NCBI GenBank assembly: GCA_019722365.1 | Contig: JADFUC010000391.1 | Span: 682,001-746,000, forward strand | DNA from: Lithospermum erythrorhizon | Lineage: Eukaryota; Streptophyta; Magnoliopsida; Boraginales; Boraginaceae | Direction of reading: 5' to 3' | DNA length: 64,000 bases | Shown: positions 50,802 to 60,500 of the stretch, one piece after another | Position numbering within the stretch: position 1 is the stretch's first letter | Layout of the letters: the number at the start of each line of letters is the position of its first letter | Program-made: the position numbers and the translations under genes | Notes under the pieces: generated by a model | Databases searched by the model: none | What the model saw: only the letters and a program-made list of their open reading frames with translations | Told to the model about the DNA's origin: nothing

Positions 50802-52284
50802 TCACATTAAGGTTTGCATTGATTTCCAGTATGGAGTTTTGTAGGAGTTAAGGATGTTTTTTGGGAGAAATGTAGACTCATGGATAACGTTGTTCAATAA
50901 TTACAATAGTTATACTTTTGTAATATGTTTATTTATTAAGGGGCAACAACATAGACACATCGGCGAATAAACAACTTGTTAGGTGAAATGAGTAATTTGT
51001 CGCCAATGGAAGCTTTAACAGTATTATATTTGTAAATAGGGAAAAAATGGTCGTTTCATCACTGCATCCGTATTTATTTGAGATGTGTGTATATATTTGA
51101 GGTTTTATTGGGTAGAGAATACGATTACTATTTTAATTATAGAATACTGCGGAGTAATAAAAACTAAATTCCCAACCCAGTTGATTCACGCGCACAATCC
51201 TATTTTCACACGATTTTGGTATTTACCGATGCAATAATACCATTATCCATAATTTTGATATTTCTAAATCACCCCATAAGAATATCGTTCGTGATTTTGG
51301 TGTTGTGATATCGAATACAATTTTCACATGATTTTGGTATTTGAATTCCCTGAGAATATCGTTTTAATGATTTTGGTGACCCCCAAGCAATACCACGAGA
51401 ATGTCGTTTTAAGCATGATTTTGGTACCCCGATGCTCAGCGAATATCGTTTAATTTTCAGATAATTTTGGTATTCTTGTATCGCCAAGAATATCGTTTTC
51501 ACGTAATTTTGGTATTTTGTATCTGTGAGAATAATTTTAGATGATTTTTGATATTTACATCTGTGAAGAATATCGTTTTAAATGAATTTTGTTAATTACC
51601 ACATGAATCATAGTTTTACATGATTTGGTGTTTCGTGTCTGGGAAGAGAATAATACCACAGGGAATATGTCGTTTTCAAATGATTTTATTATTGTGATCT
51701 GGCGAATCTGATTTCGCGTGATTTGGTATTTACCGATCTCACTTGTCTCATTTCGCATGAGTTTGGTATTTAGCAATCTGTAGAATACTGAATTTCGCGT
51801 AAATTTGGTATTTTTACAATCGCTTAAGAATACTATTTTACTGCATGAGTTTGGTATTTCATAATACCACATGGAAAGAACAACTTGAAAGAATTGAAAG
51901 TATTATTATATAATTTTACTATTTCTAAAAAAGTGTCATGATTTTCAATGATTAAGACTAACATATGCAATTTGCTATATTAATTAATAAACATAATATT
52001 GATTTCAAATAAAAAAATATTATGACAATAGTAAACTACATATCAATGATATTATCCATTAATATATTTCAATCAAACATTATATAATAAAAAAATTTAA
52101 GATTAAAATTCAAAATCGGATAATTTTTTAGGAGTGGAGCAGTGGAGGGAGTAATTTATAACATGGATCCAAATTGGAGCGAAATATTTAGATAAACCCT
52201 AATTCGTTTGAATTTGTTCACTTTTCAATTGAATTGATAAATTAATCTCCCTTTTATTTCAGATTTATTTTGAATTTTCAGAAA
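50802..52284. other. Divergent HP30/BIN4 upstream region
   Basis: Contains the two promoters, about 680 bp of degenerate minisatellite (listed separately) and an AT-rich segment with a decayed MITE end (GTGGAGGGAGTA at about 52143-52154). No clear TATA pair was assigned. Confidence 0.5.
51185..51865. repeat. Degenerate minisatellite between divergent genes
   Basis: About a dozen diverged units of roughly 45-55 bp share AGAATATCGTTTT, then CACATGATTTTGGTATT, then a variable spacer with ATCTGTGAG. Units are clear at 51285, 51350, 51400, 51440, 51490 and 51565 and decay toward 51860. The two motifs keep their order but spacing varies. Confidence 0.8.
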
Positions 52285-55200
52285 ATGAGCGATTCTCGAG
52301 AAGATTCACCTGATTGGGTAAAATCTTTCAAGGTAAAATCTCAATTAATTTCAATTGCATTAATTACTATACTCTCTTAATTAACTTATTATTGTAGTTA
52401 ATTAATTGGACCCATGTTTTAGTTAATTAATTTTTTTTTTGAAATTTATATTGCTAAAATTAAAAAATTGGTATACTGTAAAATCCCATTTAATTTCAAT
52501 TGCATTAAGTGTAATACTCTCTTAATTGACTTATTATTTTAGTTAATTAATTGGATCCATGTTTTAGTTAATTAATTTAATTGTTTTGAAGTTTGTATTG
52601 CTAAAATTAAAAAATTGGTATCCTGTAAAATCCCAATTAATTTCAATTGCATTAATTATAATACTCTCTTAATTAACTTATTATTGTAGTTAATTAATTG
52701 GGTCCATGTTTTAGTTAATTAATTTAATTGTTTTGACATTTATATTGCTAAAATTGAAAAATTGGTATACTGTAAAATCTTAATTAATTTCAATTGCATT
52801 AATTGCAATACTTTGTTAATTAACTTATTCTTAGCATGCAAATTTGTGGAGCTTGCTAATTGAGCGTGCTAATTAAGCTTAATTGGGTTAATGTTTTAGT
52901 TAATTAATTTATTTAATTTAATGAATTTGAACTTTAATTTGGTAAAAATCAATTATATTTTTTTACCAAAATTATATTTATGTATGTGTAATATTTATAT
53001 CCAAAGATTTTATTTGTAACGCAGTTTACTATTAATATGATAAATTTGATTCAAATCAAAGTTTTGTCGGTTAATAAAGGCGTGAAGTTCGTTAATTTTG
53101 ACTATTGAAAATAAAACTTGACAATCTTTTAAGGACGGAGGTAGTATTTAGTATACTGCAGTCCATTTTTCAGCTCAGTTTCGTGTTCTGCAAAGTAAGA
53201 ATTGATACAAAGAGTTGATTAGTTGGAGTTTATGGTGTTTGAAGTAATGGTTTCCTTAAAATGTTGTTTGTTTATTGTCAGACTCAATGTTGTGGTATTG
53301 GGGATGTTGTGTAATTGGTGATTGTAGCTTGATGCTCTTAATTATGGGTAATGTTGTTGATTAGTTGTTTTTGTGTATAGGCACCAACTCAGTCGATTTT
53401 AACTTTGTCGTCGGGGTCAGAATCGCCTCTAGATGATGATCCAGTCCATGTTGATGACGATGAGGATGAGGATGACGTTAGTCTTAGCAAATTGTTTAAA
53501 AAAGATGAAAAGGCCGTTGTATCTGATAAGAACGATGAAGAGTCTCCACAACCAAAAGTGAAGCTGCAGAATGAGAAGAATGATGGTAAACAGACGCCTG
53601 GGAGAAAAAGGAAGAGGCAAGATCTTCCCCTAGAAAAACAAGGTCGGTGAGTTTATTCTCAATCAACAATGAAACAGTAGCCATTATGAAAGTAACTTAA
53701 TATATCTGACAATATGTCGTTTAAGGTGATCCTACAGGTAAAAATGTCAAGAAAGGAAAAGCTCCAAAGAAGTCCAAGGCTCAGGTAAGAAGCATTCCCA
53801 ACCAGGTTTAGATGTACATGGATATATGTGATTGTCACACTTCTATCTCTTTCTTTACTCGTGTGTCATGTACTCATGTCTAGGTCACTTGTGAGTTTTT
53901 TGAACCATTTTTTGCTGGAATTTCTCTATGACTATTCCACTACTCTAGATTTTAGAAGCTCTCTGAGAAGTGATTGCTCTTTCTCCCTTCGAGTCTGTAA
54001 TTTATATATGTTTACTTGCATGTGTTATTGCCTTCATTCAATTGAAATAATTAATGACTTTAGCTCCGTGAAACTCTTATATATCAAATGGCCAACATTT
54101 TAGCTTTGTAATTAATGTTCAGAACGTCAAAACAATTTCATGGTTCTCAAAGAAAAAGTTTGGCCTCTCACTCTTGTTAACCTGTGTTTGTAAAACAGGA
54201 AATGGAGTCTGTCTGGGCATTGTCTTCCGATTCCGAGTCTTGCCCTGATGATAGTCTTGGAACAGAACACCATCAGAAAGAATTAGCTGACTATGATTTA
54301 GTTCAGCATGTTGAGGAGGGAGAAAGTAAGGTTGCAGTTTTTGAGGAAGATGAAAAACCTCCACATAACATGGTTTCCGCACTGAAGTCCCCAAAAAAGA
54401 AGTTGAAAAAGGATACTCAATCGATAAAAGAGAAGGAGGAAAACAAAGTTGTTATCAAAGGTATAGAGTGAATAATTATGTTTTTAATTTATATTTCACG
54501 ATGTAATTAAGTACTCTAATGGAATAGTCACCAGAGAACTACCTTTTTGTTTGAAGTAGATCTGATATATCCATTGTTTGGATGATGCAGAGAATGACGA
54601 TGAAATTAATATTCAGGAGGAAGATACAACTGAGAAGCAAGGACCACAAGTTAGAAGCTTTGTGCAGTATAACTTTCTTTTACAGTTTTATACATATGTA
54701 ATCATTTTTGGGCATGCTCATGTAGGTTTCTTCATCGAGGATGTCCTTGGTTCTTTCTGAGAAAGTACAACGCACTAAGGTCAGTAAATCTTGTGTAGCT
54801 AAACGCTTACACGATTTATTCTCAAAATTTAGTGCCTTCTTAGTGACCATGCTTGCTGCACAATGAACCTCAATTTCTCCTATCTCAGTCTGCCTGTGGT
54901 CAGGATGTTTAATCATATTAATATTTCCCTTAGACAGTGGAAAGTTCCCACGGGATAGTCCATCACTTAATGCTTGAATTAAAATAAAAAAGAAATCTTG
55001 CCATATCAATATCATACTAAAACTTCCCTCAGATCTTGAATATTAGCGTCAGCCCATGTTATTGATTTATAGTGTACCAGCTCTCTGCATTTAACATTAT
55101 CCTCTACTATCTCCTTCCTTTCTGATAAGTTATATTTTCCAGGCTCTTGTGGAATGTGAAGGCGATTCCATAGATTTGAGTGGCGATGTGGGTGCTGTTG

Positions 55201-56491
55201 GGAGGATCATGATGTCTGAAAGTCCTTCTGGAGATCATGATATGTTATTAGATTTGAAAGGCATGCACTTTGTTATATGTTATTCCTTCTTTCTAATGTA
55301 TTGTCGTCTTAGAATATTTCTAAGAATCATGAGTCATTACTGCATGAAAGTTGATCTAATATTTAGCCCGAGGCCCTAATTAAATCCAGTTAACAAAAAC
55401 CAAAATGAATATCACTCTTTAGTTGCCGAGGCACTAAAGCCTTTTTTATATGCCTATTTCTGTTAAAAAATAGTTGATGTCCTAGTAGCACAGAACTTTG
55501 TGAGTTATTCCTATAGAAAGGGGGGGTACAAGCACTAGAATCTTGAATTCCATTTTTATCCTTTTACTTATTGATTTCATCTGATTAGCGACTGTTGTAT
55601 AAATTCAGGTACAATTTACAAAACCACCATAGTTCCTTCCCGGACCTTTTGTGTGGTATTGTAACTTCCCATTTAGAACCTCGTGTTTTCCTTTTTTCAT
55701 GCTCCGACTTCTCTCAGTTAACATGATCCTTGTATTTGTATTTTTCAGGTTACCTTTGGTCCATCAGAAGCAAAGGTAAAACATTGCTTGATATATGCAT
55801 ACTTACTTTTTCTATCATGTCCTATTTCTTATTTGCACCATTGTATTCACTCTGTCACATGCATGAAAGGCTTGAACCCTTCCATTCGCAAAAGTTAAGT
55901 CTCGAAAAGTTATTGTATCTTAGTATTGTTTTATATTCGCTATGATAATAGGATTCCAGCAGTCGGAACTAACATTAACACTTCATTGACACAGATTGAG
56001 GCAATCATGAATGATTTTATTCAGCTAAAACCACAATCTAATGTTTACGAGGCCGAGACCATGGTTGAAGGTAATCCATGATCTTGTAGCCAAGCATAGC
56101 TGTTCTGATGCACCAGTTGCTAGAGCCAACAATGCAATTAATTTTTTTTTCCTGCATGACCAGGTACTCTAGAAGGATTCTCCTTCGATTCGGAAGAGGA
56201 GCCTGACCACCCGAGAGCTGCCACAGGTCGTCAAAATGGTAAAGATGAGGCTGGCGAGGAGCAACCCAAATCCAAGGGAAAAGCAAAAAAGAAACCCGAG
56301 AAAACAACTGTAGGTTCTGCCTGTCTAGTGAACTAGAACTCCTTTCTTAAGATGATGTTTTTTCTGTTACTAATACATTATTTTTCTGCATGAAGGTTGT
56401 AGCAGGAAAGAAGCCTAAAGCTGAAGTAAAAAAGCCCCCAAAGAAAGCCAAGAAGACCCAGGTTCCCCAAAAAAGCAAGACTAAGAAATGA
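52285..56491 (+). CDS. BIN4: DNA-binding protein BIN4 (topoisomerase VI complex subunit)
   Basis: Twelve exons (52285-52332, 53381-53642, 53726-53784, 54199-54460, 54591-54649, 54726-54779, 55143-55260, 55609-55655, 55749-55775, 55995-56070, 56164-56309, 56396-56491) join in phase to about 417 residues. The N-terminal half is acidic and disordered (SREDSPDWVKSFK, LTLSSGSESPLDDDP, then KRKRQ and Lys-rich patches). The conserved core is ALVECEGDSIDLSGDVGAVGR, then GTIYKTTIVPSRTFCVV, then TFGPSEAKIEAIMNDFIQL and NVYEAETMVEGTLEGFSFDS. The C-terminal tail is Lys/Pro-rich and DNA-binding-like (KKPPKKAKK, then KSKTKK). This order matches BIN4/MID, a partner of plant topo VI needed for endoreduplication. 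Start ATG 52285 gives the family's MSxSREDSPDW beginning. The intron after exon 7 has a GC donor and intron 1 carries a tandem array. Confidence 0.9.
52333..52835 (+). repeat. Tandem ~147-bp array in BIN4 intron 1 beginning at the 5' splice site
   Basis: GTAAAATC occurs at 52333 (the true donor), 52478, 52625 and 52772, each followed by CAATTAATTTCAATTGCATT-like sequence, a CTCTCTTAATTAACTTATTA-like block, a CCATGTTTTAGTTAATTAATT block and TATTGCTAAAATTAAAAAATTGG. Spacings are 145, 147 and 147 bp; the last copy is partial. Confidence 0.92.
53020..53150. mobile_element. MITE right-half fragment in BIN4 intron 1
   Basis: TTTGATTCAAATCAAAGTTT, then TAATTTTGACTATTGAAAA, then CTTGACAATCTTTTAAGGAC and GGAGGTAGTA are the right half and terminal repeat of the local MITE family. 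The left end is not preserved. Confidence 0.6.
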
Positions 56492-58935
56492 GATCCATTG
56501 TATGTACATCTTCATATTTTTTTGGTCATAGGCTCACACCATGTTATATTTGTCCTTCACAATTTCTAGCACCACAAAAAAACATCTATTTCTGTCAACA
56601 TTCATTCTCGCAGCTGAGGAAATAATAGCTACCTCACACATTTTCAATTTGTTTCTAGATTTAGCACTACAATTGTATCTTTTAATTCTTTTTATATGTA
56701 TTAAAAGACATTGGAACCTATATTCTGTTTATTTCCGTGTCATTAGCATACAATGATACAATAATTCCTTAGGTTTTATCAGATATGTTAGCTTGATTTG
56801 GTTATTTTACAAATTTTCTCCTAAAGAGTCTTATTACATTCTTTGGTTAACTTTCAAACAGCACCCTTGTTATCGCATGGGTAAAGTTGCATATTATTAG
56901 ACCCGTTCTTAGTTTTTATCTCTTTTTGACAAGAGCGTTGGGGCGTATCAATGACTTTGCGGTGGCCGGAAGTTCAGTTTATCAGGTTTAACTTTTATTT
57001 ATCTTGCAAATATCTTGGGAGCTGAACCAACTTCAAGAAATGCATAAAAGAAGACCATATGAAATCCAAAGATTCCTATGATGGTTTGTCAGAAGTATAA
57101 TAAGATAAAGGGATGATAGATTTATTTGAGCAATTTAATATTCTTCATCAACCTGTTTTCATTGTTTTCAGTGGTGGAAGATATAATTTTGGGAACCTAA
57201 CAAGTACATTATAAAATTCCCAACCAACCGACAAGATCTGTGCTTTTAATAACAGACAAAATATAGAAAATTAAATTAATATAAATATTTTTATTTTATT
57301 GAAGTTAACCATCACATTTTTTTCATATGACAATTAGGACTATCATTGATAATGTGATAATAGAACCACAATTAATTTAAATTGAAATGTGATAATAGGC
57401 CTACCACTAGATTTGTTTCATATGGCAGTGGGACTAACATTGACAATAATCTTTGCATCAAATGCAAATCACATTAAGTTGCCTACATAAACAACCTCTT
57501 GGCTTAAAGGAAACTAAGAGGGGGAACTATTGGTTCTCCATACTATATTATACATTAAACATGAAACCAAAAATCAGTTCCATCAAATGAGTATTTCTGA
57601 GTTCTTTAAACTGCAAACGAGACCTCAGAATACAGGGCACTCATTTGTTATCTGAAGCATTTCATGAAGATTTCCATGCCCGTAAGCCAAAAATTCAGAT
57701 GGTTCAAAACTCCAAGATGAGCCTGATCAAAGATGTCGAGACTCGACCTCAGAACAAGGAAGACCATCTGCTATCCTCAGGGAGATATAGACGTTCATAA
57801 GCAGAAACTCAACGTATTGGCATGATCAAAGATGTCTAGACTCGACCTCAGAACAAAGGGAAACCACCTGCTATCCGAAGCACATTAGGGGCATATCAAT
57901 GCACTTCAACGTAAGTACATATAGGCATTCCCATCGTTAGGCTGACTGCTGACACTACCCTTCCTATTGAGAATCTGGATCCAACAGCAACAAGTCAGCT
58001 GGAATCTGGATCCAATATCTCCATCTCAGTTACACGAAAACCCTGGACATAACATCTTGAGAATATACAAGCAGCAGGGAAACACATTTCAATCCAATTT
58101 GGGAAATGATGAAAGCCAAAACAATCTTCCCTGCAATGTCACCAACACAACGTATTAGAAACTCACCAATACTACCCAGAGAACGAAATGATAGCAACAA
58201 GTTGGTCCATTTAAATAAATAACAAGTTTTTTATTCTCCTGCAGTAGATTTGCCAAGTCCTGCAAAATTAACTGTAACTTTCAGATAAAATTGCCAAAAC
58301 CTTAAAAATGAAAATAAAGATAGAAAATAATAACAAGACAAGGATATATTAACAATGCTCTTCCTTAACCTGTGACATGGCTCAAAGATGAAGAGTGTAA
58401 GTTCACATATATAATGAAACACATTAAACTACCACTGGAATAAAGAGAAAGCGAAGAATAAAGAGGAAGAGGGGAAGAAATAGGGTAAATCTAAGCCCTG
58501 CAAAATGATTGAACAGCAATGGATTGCCTCAATCAAACATGATGATGGGCAAGCCTGAAGAACATATACTTCAGGAAATGCAGCAATATTACAAGAACAC
58601 CATATGTGGAATTACAATTAGTAATCTGTTGAAAATGGAGTAACAAAGAGCAAAGAAGAGTGGAATACTACACAGTAATGCAGCTGGGTTGCTAAATCAG
58701 AGCCCTCAACAGAGCATAAAGTGAAGCTCATTTTTCATAGTAAGTTAATGAAGACAACATTCCTAGAAGAAGTTCAAGCTAGTTCAGAACTACAACTGAT
58801 TTATTATTCGTCCTACATAGATAGAGGCAAGACTCATGTCTGCATCTGCCATTTATGACAAGCTGCCCTTTCCATAATAGTCCACGGAAGGCATAAAAAA
58901 AAGAAACATAACTCAGGAATTATTTGTTATAAGAT
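56492..58935. other. Intergenic, BIN4 3' flank to Cys-rich gene 3' flank
   Basis: The BIN4 3' untranslated region extends to about 56800. Then comes AT-rich DNA, the short direct repeats at 57610-57890, and probable 3' untranslated sequence of the minus-strand Cys-rich gene from about 58450. No additional gene is supported. Confidence 0.45.
57610..57890. repeat. Three imperfect direct repeats (~110-bp spacing)
   Basis: GACCTCAGAAYA, then a ~10-base variable part, then CATYTGYTATC recurs near 57621, 57747 and 57849. Two of the three are preceded by ATGATCAAAGATGTC-like and CTCGACCTCAG sequence. Spacing is about 126 and 102 bp. Confidence 0.65.
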
Positions 58936-59373
58936 CTAATTCATATCCATTCCATCTCCAACTGGGCTGCAGATAGGGGGAACGGTGTAGAATGGCCTCT
59001 CAAATGGTGAGGGATGAAACTGAGCATCCCGTCTGCGCTTAAAAGCACAGCTTTCACCAGGGGAAGTCTCTGCTTCAAATTTCCTCCGGATACCTTTGAC
59101 CGCCTGTACCTCAACAGCTGTTAAAGGAAAAATGTTCTTACTCGCTCTGCAGAGGGAGCTATGATTATCATAGAGGATTCTCTGGTTACAGTTTTTGTCA
59201 CAAATGTGAGTCAGCCCAGTTAGTTTGCAGCGATACATGTTTCCAAACACATGTTCGTTCTCACATTTCCAATCACACTTGTGAACAGGATTTGGGCCAT
59301 CTTGGTCAAGAATTGTTGAAATAAAAATAACATTTGTGGACACAGCTGTCACAGATTTTCCTAATACCTCCAT
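58936..59373 (-). CDS. Small conserved plant Cys-rich protein, function unknown
   Basis: A single open frame of 145 residues. The middle carries a conserved-looking Cys/His cluster: HKCDWKCENEHVFGNMYRCK, then LTGLTHICDKNCNQR, then SSLCRASK, compatible with metal binding. The C-terminal third contains GIRRKFEAE, CAFKRRRDAQFHPSPFERPF and ends VGDGMDMN. I recognise this as a plant-conserved architecture but cannot name a function. The ATG sits 7 bases after an acceptor (TATATTCAG, exon start at 59380), so all coding sequence is in one exon behind a leader intron. Confidence 0.75.
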   Translation of the reverse strand: MEVLGKSVTAVSTNVIFISTILDQDGPNPVHKCDWKCENEHVFGNMYRCKLTGLTHICDKNCNQRILYDNHSSLCRASKNIFPLTAVEVQAVKGIRRKFEAETSPGESCAFKRRRDAQFHPSPFERPFYTVPPICSPVGDGMDMN

Positions 59374-59379
59374 TTCTTT

Positions 59380-60500
59380 CCTGAATATAAACTCGCTCCA
59401 GAATCTTTGAATGCCTCAGATACTACAATGACCCAACCAACAAGGGAAATCATAAGTTAACCAGAAGGATGGTGCTCTACATCTAACCATGTCTTTTAAG
59501 AAATCTGCTCAGGAAAACATCATCAAACTATATAGCTAAAAATAGAATGAAGAACGACATAAGGTGAAAAGAAGCCTGACTAACATTTCCAAAGCTAATT
59601 ATCTCCACCTAATCTACATCTACCACCTTCCAGTTTCCTGATTCTAGTTATCATCAATCAGAGGCCGAATCATCAAACAGCAGAATTAACACATATTTAA
59701 AGAAAGATGTAGCCTATAGGGTTAAGATCAATGTGCATAACAAGGCAACATACAGCCATTACGTCCAAATAGCGAGCAAATATAAGGAAAAACATAAACA
59801 AAAAGAACTGTAATGAGCTGGAACTTCGAATCTATATCACCCTAACACACGACACATCCATCATTTCTTCAAATCAACTATTACACCCATAATGATTTAC
59901 CTACCTTGTTAAATTTCAGAAGAATGCAAAAGTAGCTAAATCACACTTATTTTTTCCTTTCGGATTTCAAGAAAATGGTATCAGAGCCAACCCCTTAAAG
60001 TCAATATGTAAGTTTGTAACCTGGTCCATGTGGATCGGATTACACGAGAGTATAATTCATTTATCCTAAAACGAAAGATTAAAACTTTCTGGTTTCTTCT
60101 AAGTTAATTAATAATGTACTAATTTACTCCCATATTGCCAATTAAATTTGGTGGGACAATGAATTCCTAACACAATCACATACTAACAAAAAAACAAAGA
60201 CCATATAAGCAACAAACGAAAAAACAAATACCCATATCCAAATTTACCAATTTAACCAATAACCCAAAATCCCACACAACAAATGTCAAGATCTAGACCA
60301 AACATATCCAAATCATGCAAACTAGCTACCTTTATACAAACAAAAAAACTATATAATTCCAACAAAAAAACAATATATATATAAGGAAACTAAGAATGAA
60401 ATAAACACAAAAAAAAAAAAAAACTTACACAATGACCCAAAAGAAGAATAAGAAGAAGATGCCTAGCCTAGTAGAAAACAAGAAATGGGGAGAAGTGAAA
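59380..60500 (-). other. Leader intron and 5' untranslated exon of the Cys-rich gene
   Basis: On the minus strand a TC-rich leader (about 60500-60428, ...TTCTTCTTATTCTTC...) runs to a donor GTAAG near 60427, and the matching acceptor is just before the start codon at 59381-59382. The intron is about 1.05 kb, AT-rich, with no other feature. The leader extent is inferred. Confidence 0.55.
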
